A DNA stretch of 64,000 bases from Blautia sp. Lineage in GTDB: Bacteria; Bacillota; Clostridia; Lachnospirales; Lachnospiraceae. The notes under the pieces are model-generated. The model searched no databases. It saw nothing but the letters and a program-made list of their open reading frames with translations, and was not told where the DNA came from. Positions 54,540-63,679 of the stretch are shown here, piece by piece. Position 1 is the stretch's first letter. Each line of letters opens with the position of its first letter. The stretch is from NCBI GenBank assembly GCA_017515325.1, contig JAFWGA010000043.1, positions 62,001 to 126,000 on the forward strand. The letters run 5' to 3'. The translations under genes were made by a program, and so were the position numbers.

Positions 54540-56296
54540 GGCTGCACCTCCCGGATCCGGATTTTCACGATCCTCATGTTTACGAAGCTGTCGCACATCC
54601 GAATCAGCAGCTTGTGGACAAAGCCAACGTCTTTATAGATATCCCTGTATCCGCGCATATAGCTCTTCGATGTTACCGATGCAAAATCCGGGCTCCAGCT
54701 TTTAAGCTCTTCCGGATTATCCAGAGAAAAGAAAGCCCCTACATCTGTAATTCCGGCCTCCTTCAGCCAGGTTTTCATCATCATTTTTGCGCCTCTTTTG
54801 TTGCAGCTGTCAAACACGATGGCAGCACCCGGAAACCTGTCTGCAATCCTTTGGAACAGTTTTTTCGCGTCTTCCGTTTTGAAATAGTATAACACACCTG
54901 CCGCATAAAAGACTGCCCCGCCAGACGCATCGATCTTCTCCATCCAGGATTCATCATTCAGATCGCAGCCGATATTCACTTCCCTCGCCCCGGCTGGAAG
55001 AAGTTCGTTACGGATGGCCGTTACATCCGGCATGTCAATGTTATAGCCAAGGCATCTGCCGTTGTCACATTTCCGGAAAGTATCATCCAGCCCACATCCG
55101 AGATTAACAACAGCAGCTATCGGATGATCTTCCAGGTATTCCTTTACTTCACAGCCAAGGTCATACTGCCTCTGTGCAACCTCAAGGGCTCCGAAAAGGC
55201 CCGCTGTCGTCTCCATCTTTTTCCCGTTCACGGCAAAGTCATAATCAAGCATCCCGCAAATCCGTTCCGCTTCCGAGTCCCTGAACAGCAGCGGAAAATG
55301 ATCCGAGCAAACCTTCCGGCCGTAAAGGGGAATAATCAGTGTCTCCTGAACTGTGTTCTTTTCAATGTGATATTTCTTCATGGCGTTTCCTTCCGATACC
55401 CGGTTTTTATAATCAGGACCTGCCAAAGAACCGCCTGTCTCCACCTTTACCAGTGGTATATGTCTCGCTCCTTCCTCCGTATCGTCATCTTCCACGTAGC
55501 CGTCATACGGCGCAGACGGGTCTGCGTATTTCTTTGTGAAAGGTTTGCACAGTTCATCCCTGTGAAGGAATGCAAAATCCAGGTCATCCGTCCAGCCGGT
55601 ATGTCCCGTTATGATCTTTACAGGCCGCTTTCTTGAGCGGAGATTTTCTTCCAGTTTTTCAAGGGACCGGACAGCCAGCTTATTATCCTCTGCCAGAGTG
55701 GACAGAAAACTGTACCCGCCGTCAGCGCCAAACCAGATCGTGTCGCCGGTGAACAGGTATTCGTCATCTACAAGATAAACCATATGACCCCAGGTATGGC
55801 CCGGTACCAGGATGCATTCAACCCGGATGTCCCCGATCATGACAATTTCACCGTCTTTCAGCAGAATCCTCCTGTTATCCATTTTGACCTGCGGCAGCTT
55901 ATAAAGCCCATGGATTACTTTCCGCCTGGCCTCACCTGTGAGATACCTGTTCTCAATCTCCCCGATATACACTGTCGAATCCTTAAATAGCAGTTCACTG
56001 TCCCGTTCCAGTGCGCCAACGTGATCGGTATCCTGGTGTGTGATAAAGATCTGCCGGACGGATGAGGGATCGATATCCAGCCACCTCATCTTCTCTCCCA
56101 GCCGCTCGTAGTTGTATCCCGCATCAATCATGATCGTGGTGCCATTCTTCGTGTAGAAGAAAATGTTGGCAATCCACTCACGCACGCAGGCCACGTGCTC
56201 ATCAATCCAGCCGGTATTCAACGGTTTGAAGATCGCCTTGCCGCGGAACATCCTGCTCATGGATCTCTTCTGGTTTTCTGAGTCTTTCCTTGCCAT
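54536..56296 (-). CDS. Metallo-beta-lactamase-fold hydrolase fused to LCM-type SAM methyltransferase
   Basis: 586 residues in one frame. Residues about 20-260: MBL fold with ITHQDTDHVGAL (HxDxDH variant), GHTWGH, FTGDTIWFG and TGHTGW metal ligands. Residues about 306-586: leucine-carboxyl-methyltransferase-like (PPM1/Tcmp) domain with VNLGCGLDDTFRK and YNIDMPDV. An internal ATG at 55381 has its own GGAAGGAAA site and opens the methyltransferase domain, so both a fusion and a separate methyltransferase may be made. First ATG follows AGGGGGATA. A thioester or lactone hydrolysis plus methyl-ester formation is possible; no substrate can be assigned. Confidence 0.82.
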   Translation of the reverse strand: MARKDSENQKRSMSRMFRGKAIFKPLNTGWIDEHVACVREWIANIFFYTKNGTTIMIDAGYNYERLGEKMRWLDIDPSSVRQIFITHQDTDHVGALERDSELLFKDSTVYIGEIENRYLTGEARRKVIHGLYKLPQVKMDNRRILLKDGEIVMIGDIRVECILVPGHTWGHMVYLVDDEYLFTGDTIWFGADGGYSFLSTLAEDNKLAVRSLEKLEENLRSRKRPVKIITGHTGWTDDLDFAFLHRDELCKPFTKKYADPSAPYDGYVEDDDTEEGARHIPLVKVETGGSLAGPDYKNRVSEGNAMKKYHIEKNTVQETLIIPLYGRKVCSDHFPLLFRDSEAERICGMLDYDFAVNGKKMETTAGLFGALEVAQRQYDLGCEVKEYLEDHPIAAVVNLGCGLDDTFRKCDNGRCLGYNIDMPDVTAIRNELLPAGAREVNIGCDLNDESWMEKIDASGGAVFYAAGVLYYFKTEDAKKLFQRIADRFPGAAIVFDSCNKRGAKMMMKTWLKEAGITDVGAFFSLDNPEELKSWSPDFASVTSKSYMRGYRDIYKDVGFVHKLLIRMCDSFVNMRIVKIRIREVQP

Positions 56297-56429
56297 GCCC
56301 GTATCCCCCTAGCGTCTTTTTATTACGTTCTGATCGCCTTTTCCGTGTCCATGTGATCACCTTCTTACATCCGCTGCGTCTTCCCTGTTCGTTCAAATGC
56401 TTTTTCTTCGTTTTCTGGGATCTCCAGCA

Positions 56430-57629
56430 TCAGTCTTTTGTCTGCACTTTCCGGAGGTAGAAATCACAGCGTTTTGCACCTTTGCCGAGCGTACCGGTTC
56501 TCTCAAACTTCAGCCCCGGCAGGTTCCCGTAGACCCGTTCGTCATTATCACAGAATATCTTTGTGAGTTCAGGGCAGCCCAGATCCGTCATATACCGCCA
56601 ATATGGGCAGGAAACGATATCCATCCGGTATTCACCTTTTTTCTTCGGATAAAAAACATTCTTAAACCCATTACCGGGTCCGAATATCTTCTTTGTCATC
56701 GGATCCCACATGCTGACGAACAGGCTGCTCATTCCCGGTACTTTCATCAGCTTCTCCAGCTTACGTGCGATTCCGGCGCAGCCGGTTATTGCGGCATTCT
56801 CTATAACCGAAAATGCAGTCTTCTCCCCAAGCTCATCCTTGATGGTCAGATAGATTGCCGCAGCAGGGAATATTCTATCCGTGTGAGGCTGCAGACCCTT
56901 TGGAAGCGCACCATATTTGTCCTGGATTTCGTTCAGCCGTGCCGTTGCCTTCTGCCACAACGCATCGCTGCGCGGAGTCTGCCTGTCCAGTTCCGCTTTG
57001 ATGGTACCCTTCTTTGCCATAAGTTTTTCGGCTCCGGTCATCTTCTTATCCCTTGAATCTCTAAGCCGGTAGTCACAACAATCATCGCCTTCCGCGACGG
57101 ATTTTGTCCGGGTATAGTCGATCCCCCGAAAACCATTCATGTATTCCTTATCCATGCAGCAGATCATCTGCACGGCCTCGGGCGTCCCCAGTTCCTTCGC
57201 CTTCTCATACAGCGGGCAGCTGACCACATCCATTGAGCATAGATGCTCCGTAACGGTAACGTTTTTACAATCGTAACCACTGCTCAATTTACCGGAGATC
57301 CTGTCCATATTCTTCCACATAAGTGTCGGAACGCCGGGAAGCGCCGTCATTCTCCGGAACACTTTTTTCATCCGGAGACCGGTTTCTGTTCCGTAGTTCC
57401 TTGTTATCTCCAGCGCTTTCCCCGGGAAATAATGCTCGATTGCCCTATAGATCGCAACTGCCGGGAATACATAAGACCGGCTTGTTTTGTCGGCATCCGG
57501 TTCAGAGGATTCCAGTTTTTTAAGCTGCGCATTTGCATATCGGAAAATAGAAGCGGCCTTTTTCTCACCATATTTTTCTTCCAAATCCGTTTTAAGCTTT
57601 TTGAATACAAAAGATTTTTCCAGTTTCAT
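56430..57629 (-). CDS. Tandem ATC-hydrolase-like protein (two domains)
   Basis: 399 residues holding two copies, about 200 each, of the L-2-amino-thiazoline-4-carboxylic acid hydrolase-like domain. Each ends with the cysteine pattern: MDVVSCPLYEKAKELG, CCMDKEY and GDDCCDYRL in the first; MDIVSCPYWRYMTDLG, FCDNDER and AKRCDFYL in the second. Single-domain members are about 200-230 residues. The founding enzyme opens the thiazoline ring on the way to L-cysteine; the job of this clostridial branch is unknown. ATG 57629 follows AGGTGGGC. Its 5' end is duplicated at 37321-37369. Confidence 0.75.
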   Translation of the reverse strand: MKLEKSFVFKKLKTDLEEKYGEKKAASIFRYANAQLKKLESSEPDADKTSRSYVFPAVAIYRAIEHYFPGKALEITRNYGTETGLRMKKVFRRMTALPGVPTLMWKNMDRISGKLSSGYDCKNVTVTEHLCSMDVVSCPLYEKAKELGTPEAVQMICCMDKEYMNGFRGIDYTRTKSVAEGDDCCDYRLRDSRDKKMTGAEKLMAKKGTIKAELDRQTPRSDALWQKATARLNEIQDKYGALPKGLQPHTDRIFPAAAIYLTIKDELGEKTAFSVIENAAITGCAGIARKLEKLMKVPGMSSLFVSMWDPMTKKIFGPGNGFKNVFYPKKKGEYRMDIVSCPYWRYMTDLGCPELTKIFCDNDERVYGNLPGLKFERTGTLGKGAKRCDFYLRKVQTKD

Positions 57630-57678
57630 ATGCCCACCTGTTTCACAACCGTAATTGCCACCCCTCTTTAGCACCGTG

Positions 57679-58359
57679 TCATTTTCTGCAGCGGAAACAG
57701 GCGATGCCTTCTACTGATGTGACCTTTGCTTTTGTATACATCTTTTCCAGTCGCTCCCGGAGGCTTTGCTCCGTTTCATACGGCGGCGTGAAGTATCCTT
57801 TGGGCTGGTACAGATGATTGATCATCCAGTCCGTCCTTCCGCATCCGCCCCGGACATAAAAGCATCCGCAGAACGTACCTCCTTTCTTCAGGACGCGGAA
57901 GGTTTCCCGGTAGGCAGCCTCCTTATCCGGGAATGCGTGGAACCCGTTCAGGGAAAGCATCACATCGAATGTCCCGTCTTCAAAAGGCAATGCGCTCACG
58001 TCTCCCTGCAAGAAGGTGATATTCCGGATTCCGACGGTTTCCGCCTTGGCCTGCGCGGCATGCATCATGTCCACGGAATAATCGAGGCAGGTGATATCTG
58101 CCTCCGGCAGTTCCTTATAGACCGGCATGCTCAGGACTCCCGTCCCAACCGGAACTTCCAGCAGCTTTCCTTTGAAGCCCTCCGGCACGCCGGACAGCGC
58201 CCGCTCCAGGTAACGCAGGTTCTTTTTCCCGTCCATATTCCACACCAGGCGGCAGATCACCTTCCCGGGCAGCGTGGAATACGTCATCATTCCATCATAG
58301 AAGCTGGCGTTGTTTCCGGTCAGCCTGTATGCATTTCTGATTTGGTCTCTCCTTGTCAT
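57679..58359 (-). CDS. Class I SAM-dependent methyltransferase
   Basis: 226 residues, Rossmann-fold methyltransferase of the Methyltransf_11 type: SAM loop KLLEVPVGTGVLSMPVYK, LDYSVDMM acid turn, GDVSALPFEDGTFDVMLSLNGFHAF and RVLKKGGTF. The C-terminus ends with two cysteines (FRCRK). Acts on a small molecule, unknown. It starts 134 nt below the broken ATC-hydrolase-like gene and ends 49 nt above the tandem one. Confidence 0.88.
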   Translation of the reverse strand: MTRRDQIRNAYRLTGNNASFYDGMMTYSTLPGKVICRLVWNMDGKKNLRYLERALSGVPEGFKGKLLEVPVGTGVLSMPVYKELPEADITCLDYSVDMMHAAQAKAETVGIRNITFLQGDVSALPFEDGTFDVMLSLNGFHAFPDKEAAYRETFRVLKKGGTFCGCFYVRGGCGRTDWMINHLYQPKGYFTPPYETEQSLRERLEKMYTKAKVTSVEGIACFRCRK

Positions 58360-58493
58360 GATTTAATTCCTCACATCATTACCTTTCCCACCACTATGTG
58401 TCTCCTCCTTCATGGTGCGTATCATCATGTCCCATCCGTCTCTCCCTTCCCTGCAGACTGGGAATACCGGGTAACAATGGAACATACCGTCTC

Positions 58494-58862
58494 CTACATC
58501 ATCAGCCAGTCTCCGCCGCCATAACACAGACATACGAGGATAAGCCACATGTCAAAGGAACGGTTCAGATTGAATACCCTGCCAAGCTTCGTAAACGGAG
58601 ACATGAACAGGTTCTACACAAAGCCTTCCAGTTTCGATATCGGCGGCTGATCCGGTAACGCAGCATACAGAGCGAAAACCAGCATTCCTCCGTAAATTGC
58701 GTTTGCGTGCCCGTTTTTCTTACCGCCGTAGTCGGGAACTTCAGCAAGCCAGGAAGCATAGATCTGTGCTGTTTTCTGCCAGATGGCATCCGCTCCGGAG
58801 CCATACCGATCAGCCAGCCACTGCCTGATTTTTTCGCAGTATTGTAATTCTTCAAGTTCCAT
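58494..58862 (-). pseudogene. ATC-hydrolase-like gene with in-frame TAG, 3' truncated
   Basis: Begins MELEELQYCEKIRQWLADRY, runs to PPISKLEGFV, hits TAG at 58614-58616, then continues in frame as NLFMSPFTKLGRVFNLNRSF, the expected next segment. Similarity ends near 58536; the cysteine-bearing C-terminus is missing. The 58363-58493 stretch shows no gene. Confidence 0.65.
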
Positions 58863-58899
58863 TTTCCAAATCATCCTCTTTCGTTCCGACACCGACAAT

Positions 58900-59577
58900 T
58901 CAGGATTCAGCGCGCACCTTTCCTGACATTACCAACAGTCCGCTCATCATCCAAAGGTTCCCGATGCTGATCCAGCCGGTCGCCAGCGCATTGGTCAGCC
59001 CGTAGTCCCCGATGAGGCGCATCAATACTGCCCAAACCAGGCCGAACAGCACGGAAAATACCCAGCACCAGTGTGGCAGAGGTGTGTGTCCGTGTGAAAA
59101 AACTCTGATCTGGACGATTGCGGTAAGAAGGAAAAAGACCATGAAAATGATTGTTGCAGGAATCAGGAACCACCCAACCCAGCGTATTATTTCTTCTGCC
59201 GGTAGGCGTTTCAGAAGGTACACTGCCATACAGCACGGAACATGGACTCCGCAGCCTCCGAAGGCAAGGCAGCCAATAATACCAGCGCGATAGGCGTGGG
59301 CATCTTTCTCTGAATACGGTTTGATCATCCGGTAGATTGCAAACCAGCAGAGGCATTCGACGGGAATACCAATTAGCCCAAGCAGCGCGGAGGCGATTAT
59401 CCTGCCGTCAGATACTGACAGATAACGTGACAACATCGCGGGCAGTTCTGTGACAGAAGGATCAGCCACGCCCCAGCCAAGCAGCATGTCACCGGCTAGC
59501 ACCAGAAGTGATGCTAAGATACCGAGTTTCAGAAGATGCTGTATGCGCGGCCAGTCAAAGATCTGTTTCTCATTCAT
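58900..59577 (-). CDS. Six-helix membrane protein (DUF6796-like)
   Basis: 225 residues with about six hydrophobic segments (first at 17-36, LLKLGILASLLVLAGDMLLG; last at 205-220). The Cys-rich loop GGCGVHVPCC and PHWCWVFSVLFG are notable. No catalytic motif recognised. It lies 16 nt below a methyltransferase gene and 37 nt above an ATC-hydrolase-like gene, so it belongs to the same transcript. Confidence 0.75.
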   Translation of the reverse strand: MNEKQIFDWPRIQHLLKLGILASLLVLAGDMLLGWGVADPSVTELPAMLSRYLSVSDGRIIASALLGLIGIPVECLCWFAIYRMIKPYSEKDAHAYRAGIIGCLAFGGCGVHVPCCMAVYLLKRLPAEEIIRWVGWFLIPATIIFMVFFLLTAIVQIRVFSHGHTPLPHWCWVFSVLFGLVWAVLMRLIGDYGLTNALATGWISIGNLWMMSGLLVMSGKVRAES

Positions 59578-59593
59578 ACTGTCATTTTCCCTC

Positions 59594-60217
59594 TTACTTC
59601 TGTGCTATTACCGTGATCCACGGTTTTGTTTTATGATGGCCTGATTTAACCTTGGAAAATCCGGCATTCATTAATGCAGACTCAATCTCTTCCACGGTAT
59701 GACATTTCATCCCGTCAATGATCTTCTCAAACTTCAGCCCAGTTGCATCAGTGCCGTCGGATTCGTTGCAGATCAGGAAATACCCGCCTGGTTTCAGCAC
59801 TTTTGCAACCTGCCCGAAGCACTTTTCCAATCCGGGCCAGAAATAGATTGTCTCAAAGGCAGTGGCAAGGTCATATTTTCCTTCAGGTAAATGCAGGTCT
59901 GAAACATCGCCCTGCAAGACCTTGCAGCGCCCTGCTGTGATCATGTCCCGGTTATACTCCCTTGCCTTTGCCACGGAAAGATCGGAATAATCGACTGCCG
60001 TCACGTTTGCATCCGGATATTTTTTCAGCAACTCCCCGGCATTCCGTCCCCCGCCGCAGCCAAGGTCGACCAGTTCTGACGCTCTGACTGGCGGAAGATA
60101 TGAGAAGCCCCAGTCCGCCATCTCTGCGTGCCCTGAGTTCATGCCGCTTAGCATCATCTTTCCCAGAAAGCCTTCCGGCTTCCTCGTCTGGCTTACAAAA
60201 CTCTTAAACAGTCCCAT
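59594..60217 (-). CDS. Class I SAM-dependent methyltransferase
   Basis: 207 residues: ELVDLGCGGGRNAGELLKKY SAM loop, VTAVDYSDLSVAKA, GDVSDLHLPEGKYDLATAFE and VLKPGGYFLICNESDG. Start ATG 60217 after GGAAGGAGAG; an upstream in-frame ATG at 60250 lacks a site. First intact gene of the 53.5-60.2 kb run. Substrate unknown. Confidence 0.9.
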   Translation of the reverse strand: MGLFKSFVSQTRKPEGFLGKMMLSGMNSGHAEMADWGFSYLPPVRASELVDLGCGGGRNAGELLKKYPDANVTAVDYSDLSVAKAREYNRDMITAGRCKVLQGDVSDLHLPEGKYDLATAFETIYFWPGLEKCFGQVAKVLKPGGYFLICNESDGTDATGLKFEKIIDGMKCHTVEEIESALMNAGFSKVKSGHHKTKPWITVIAQK

Positions 60218-60409
60218 ATTAAGACTCTCCTTCCCTGTTACACTCTGCATACATCAAAGCGATCCTCGCCGCCATCTCCACACCGCTGTTTTTACCATCA
60301 GCGTGAACAATGCACAGAACAGGATCAATTCGATTGCGATCAGCCACAGCACAATTTCGCTCCCTTCAGCAACTCTTGCATCACCATTTAAAAACCGCCA
60401 GCCGGTTAT

Positions 60410-60601
60410 TTATGTTCTTTCCGATACAACAAGTGACAGGCCGAATAAGGCCTGTCCGGCCCAGTGACAGGCTCCAAACGTACCGTCATCATGGACACAG
60501 GGACCTAAAAAGGTCCGGACACCCACGGCAGTAAACAAAGCCAGGATGAGTACGATGATTGCCGGAGCAGCACTGCTTTTCCTGTTTCCCGTGTTATCCA
60601 T
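60410..60601 (-). pseudogene. DUF4418 membrane protein, truncated
   Basis: 63 codons: one hydrophobic segment, then GVRTFLGPCVHDDGTFGACH and WAGQALFG, typical of the first third of DUF4418 proteins. A stop follows LVVSERT. Hydrophobic coding-like remains in another frame extend to about 60255. GGAGGAAAAC precedes the start. Confidence 0.65.
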
Positions 60602-60763
60602 TTTTGTTTTCCTCCACACACTATCAAGGAACTGCCCCCTCCCTTCGCTTAGCGACCCTCTCCGGTCGTCGATTAGTGGCAGAAAGGCTCCTGTTAATTG
60701 TTAGTTTGCTCTAACCTAAGGGTAAAAAAATAACATGTCCCAGATCTTTTGTTTGATAGCGGA

Positions 60764-60979
60764 TTATACTCTGGCAGATTTCGGTTTTGGTCCGGACTTC
60801 TGCTTTTCCGGTTTGACAGCACTTTCCGGTATTGCCCACGCTCTTCCCAGCCGTTCTGCTCCCAGTACACGTCCGTCCCGGACATATTGGTTCACCCATC
60901 GTTTCGAAACGCCCCACTTGTCTGCTGTTTCCTGTACGGATAGATAGCCTTTCAAAACTCCACTTCTTTCTGTCTTCAA
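60764..60979 (-). CDS. Excisionase-like helix-turn-helix protein
   Basis: 71 residues: GYLSVQETADKWGVSKRWVN, then YVRDGRVLGAERLGRAWAIP, the winged-helix pattern of Xis/MerR-type DNA-binding proteins, with a basic tail. Start is probably TTG 60979 (or TTG 60958); no strong ribosome site. Such proteins accompany recombinases, and a recombinase remnant lies 184 nt upstream. Confidence 0.75.
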   Translation of the reverse strand: MKTERSGVLKGYLSVQETADKWGVSKRWVNQYVRDGRVLGAERLGRAWAIPESAVKPEKQKSGPKPKSARV

Positions 60980-61162
60980 TCATAACTGGGCATCGACTTG
61001 ACGCCCACAACGTGGTTAGTCTTATCGAACTATTATTATATACCACTTCCCGCAGATAACAAGAGGCAAATTGCATAATTTCATAAAAAAACAAAGAAGC
61101 CGCCGTCAGGGCAGCCCTCATAAGAAAGCTTTATAGTATTCAGGAATGGCATGATCTTCGGG

Positions 61163-61674
61163 TCATGCCATTTCCTGTTCCATCAATTCACTCAGCGAGA
61201 TGAACCCGATCAGATCATAGCAGATATGGATGCTCTGGCGGCGTTTTCCGCTGCTTTTATCAGGGGCCCCAACATAGATCGCCTTGATCAGCTCATGAGC
61301 CGCATAAGGCGTCAATTCGGTCATATCCGCGTACTTCCTGACCTTCTGAATGAAAAGCTCAAGATTCTGGTTCTGTTGTTCCTGTGTCTCGATTTCCTGC
61401 CGTAAGACTTCTTCTTCTGTTTTCAGGTCGCGCTGCTCATCCTCATAGGCCCGACTCATCATAGCGAAACGGTCATCACTGATCCGGGATGCAACATTGT
61501 CCTCATAGAGACGGATGAAGAGGCGATCCAATTCTGCAATACGCCTCTCGTCCTTTTCAAGCTGCTTCTGCTTTGCACGAAGGATCTCTCTGCTTTCGCT
61601 TTGCAGCCTTGCCTCACAGATTTCCCTGAATTGATGAGCGGCTTTAATTCGAATGCGCTTGATTCAGAAATTCA
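61163..61674 (-). pseudogene. Serine recombinase, C-terminal part (DUF4368 type)
   Basis: About 170 codons in frame: a coiled-coil (EILRAKQKQLEKDERRIAEL, then EEEVLRQEIETQEQQNQNLE) and the DUF4368-like end (LTPYAAHELIKAIYVGAPDK). The catalytic N-terminal 350 residues are missing. Confidence 0.75.
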
Positions 61675-61706
61675 TCAGAAAACATGTCTGGTATAGGAAA
61701 ACTCTC

Positions 61707-62234
61707 TTATAGTTTTGCCAAGTATTTTGACTGCTCAGCCAAAGGGATCAATAAAGCGTCCATAGCTTGCTGCTTGGTTAGCTTTAAAGTAGTCATCAAA
61801 TTCTTTATGCTCATTAAAATAGCAGCTTCTTTTCCTCTATTAATGGATTCTTCTCGCAAATCTTCCATAGCTTTACACATAAGCGCCACTCCTTTCGGAT
61901 CAGTTTTGAGATACATGGCCCGTTCCGGCCTTGCACCACTGTCGGCACGCTGAACTTCCAGATCGTACTGCCGGTTCTGATCATCTACTCCATGTACATC
62001 CAGACAAATGCCTCTCGCGCCTACAAGTCTGGACATGTCTTTTTGTGTTTCTTCCTGCGTTAAACGAAGGTCATTCTTTCCGGTTATAATACGTAGAACA
62101 AATTCTGCAAGAGGAAGGTTATCTCTAAAAAGAACCCTCATAAACGTATCGTCGACAGGACGAAATCCACGAAGCCTGGCAAGATCTTCTTCGTGATCTT
62201 TCTGTCATTGTAATTCCTGCTCTGTCACACGCAT
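61707..62234 (-). pseudogene. Rpn-family nuclease/transposase-like gene, decayed
   Basis: PD-(D/E)XK nuclease family common in Clostridia. After nine codons a TGA (62205-62207) interrupts the frame, which continues as RLRGFRPVDDTFMRVLFRDN and then KDMSRLVGARGICLDVHG and QYDLEVQRAD (nuclease Glu-x-Gln). After ARPERA about 100 residues are missing before MCKAMEDLREE. So both nonsense and deletion. Confidence 0.7.
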
Positions 62235-62364
62235 CACCCCTTCACATAAACATCCAATTTCATTATACCTGTCAACCTCTTCAAAATCAATAAGATCACG
62301 ACGTTTTCAGAGTCTTTTCACACTTCAAAGATTATTTTACCAGCCTTGTCTTTCAAAGGGAGTA

Positions 62365-62706
62365 CTAAAAAGTCCTTGACAGCACGTTACTGGCAATGCA
62401 GGTTAAAGTATCGCAGTCTCCTCCCAGGGAAACCGCCGTCCGAATCACATCCTCAAAGTCTGTGCCCTCAAGGAACGCCGTAATGGCCTCCGGGACAGTC
62501 TGCTGGCAGCTCTCAACATGATGATAGCCCGGGCGGATTTCATCGCAGGTACGGGATAGATCATAACTGAACTCCCGGATGATATAATCCCTGATATCAT
62601 CTTTGCCATGCCTGGTTCTTGCCAGAAAAATGGCGCTTGCGGTCGCCTCTGCTCCTTTGATCCCCTCCGGATGATTATGGGTAACGTCAGCTGTCAGGCA
62701 TGCCAT
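62365..62706 (-). pseudogene. ADP-ribosylglycohydrolase fragment (C-terminal part)
   Basis: THNHPEGIKGAEATASAIFL and AVSLGGDCDTLTCIA (metal-binding Asp-x-Asp region) are characteristic of the DraG family. The N-terminal half is missing, replaced by the aldo/keto reductase fragment. The 62235-62364 gap shows no gene. Confidence 0.75.
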
Positions 62707-62992
62707 ATGACGGGTCTCTTTGTTTCTTAAAATAGGGATCTGTCAGCTTATTCGTCAGCAGGAAGCTGCTTCTTTCATACCTTTTCGACACACAGTCCCG
62801 AATTGCAGTCTCTGACTGACCGCCGATGTATCCGTGGGCAGTATCAAAGTAATTGAATCCGGCACCAGTAAAAGCATCAGCCATCCTTTTGAATTCATCA
62901 TAATCCACTCTGCCGCCATTCATCGGGAGCCTCATACAGCCAAAACCAAAGTTACCGTGAATCTCGGGGAAGAACCTGTTATTCTTTATCAT
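62687..62992 (-). pseudogene. Aldo/keto reductase, N-terminal fragment
   Basis: About 95 codons (FGFGCMRLPMNGGRVDYDEF, FNYFDTAHGYIGGQSE with the catalytic Asp and Tyr) then a break after DPYFKKQ. Usual length 330-380. ATG 62992 has GAGGAG upstream and lies inside the end of the flavodoxin gene. Confidence 0.8.
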
Positions 62993-63641
62993 CTTTTTTC
63001 TCCTCGCCTGATAATTCAGATATCCAGTCATTTACAGTACTTCTCACATTGTCCTGATCATTCTGCGCATCGCTGCCTCTGATCGCAAGGCCTTCTCCAA
63101 CCGTACTGCCCGGACAGGATGACGCCAGACTGCGGTCAAAGCCTGATAACCCCGATCCCTCATGCGTCGAGAATGGGATCAGCGTTTTCCCGGCAAATGC
63201 ATCGACGTTCTCTTCGAAGAATGTATACATGATCATCGGCCAGTCGCCCCACCATACCGGCGATCCTATAAATACGGTCTTGTACTGGTCAAGATCGGGA
63301 ACCTCTCCCGCGTAGGCAGGCCTGGCATTCTCTTTCTGCTCCCGCATTGCCACATCCGTCAGTTCATCATAGGTGTATGGATAATAATCCTCTTCCGGCA
63401 GAATCTCAAAGATATCCGCATCGGTTTCATCCGCAATCATCTCAGCGATGATCGCTGTGTTCCCTTTATCAATCTCACCCACATTATACTGCTCTCCCGT
63501 CCTGGAAAAATATACAACCAGAATGTCTGAATCGGACTGTTTTTCTTCTGTTTCACTTTCTGTACTTCCATAGACAGTCATGCTGAAAAGAACGCCTATC
63601 ATAAGCGCAAAACCTGTAAGGATCTTTCTACATTTTTTCAT
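62979..63641 (-). CDS. Exported flavodoxin-fold protein
   Basis: 220 residues: N-terminal signal/anchor (MKKCRKILTGFALMIGVLFS), then a flavodoxin domain with the FMN-phosphate loop VVYFSRTGEQYNVG, FIGSPVWWGDWPM and FSTHEGSGLSG. Probably an extracytoplasmic NAD(P)H- or electron-transfer flavoprotein. ATG 63641 follows TTTGGAGGC. It overlaps the broken aldo/keto reductase by 14 nt. Confidence 0.85.
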   Translation of the reverse strand: MKKCRKILTGFALMIGVLFSMTVYGSTESETEEKQSDSDILVVYFSRTGEQYNVGEIDKGNTAIIAEMIADETDADIFEILPEEDYYPYTYDELTDVAMREQKENARPAYAGEVPDLDQYKTVFIGSPVWWGDWPMIMYTFFEENVDAFAGKTLIPFSTHEGSGLSGFDRSLASSCPGSTVGEGLAIRGSDAQNDQDNVRSTVNDWISELSGEEKKDDKE

Positions 63642-63679
63642 CGCCGTATTTGCCTCCAAATTCCTGTTCTCGATATATC

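Noticed and set aside
58363-58548. 61-codon minus-strand frame as a gene
   Set aside because: No family, no ribosome site, and it overlaps the tail of the broken ATC-hydrolase-like gene in another frame.
37687-61674. One recombinase gene split by a 24-kb insertion
   Set aside because: On the minus strand the N-terminal piece would have to lie at the higher coordinate; it lies at the lower one.
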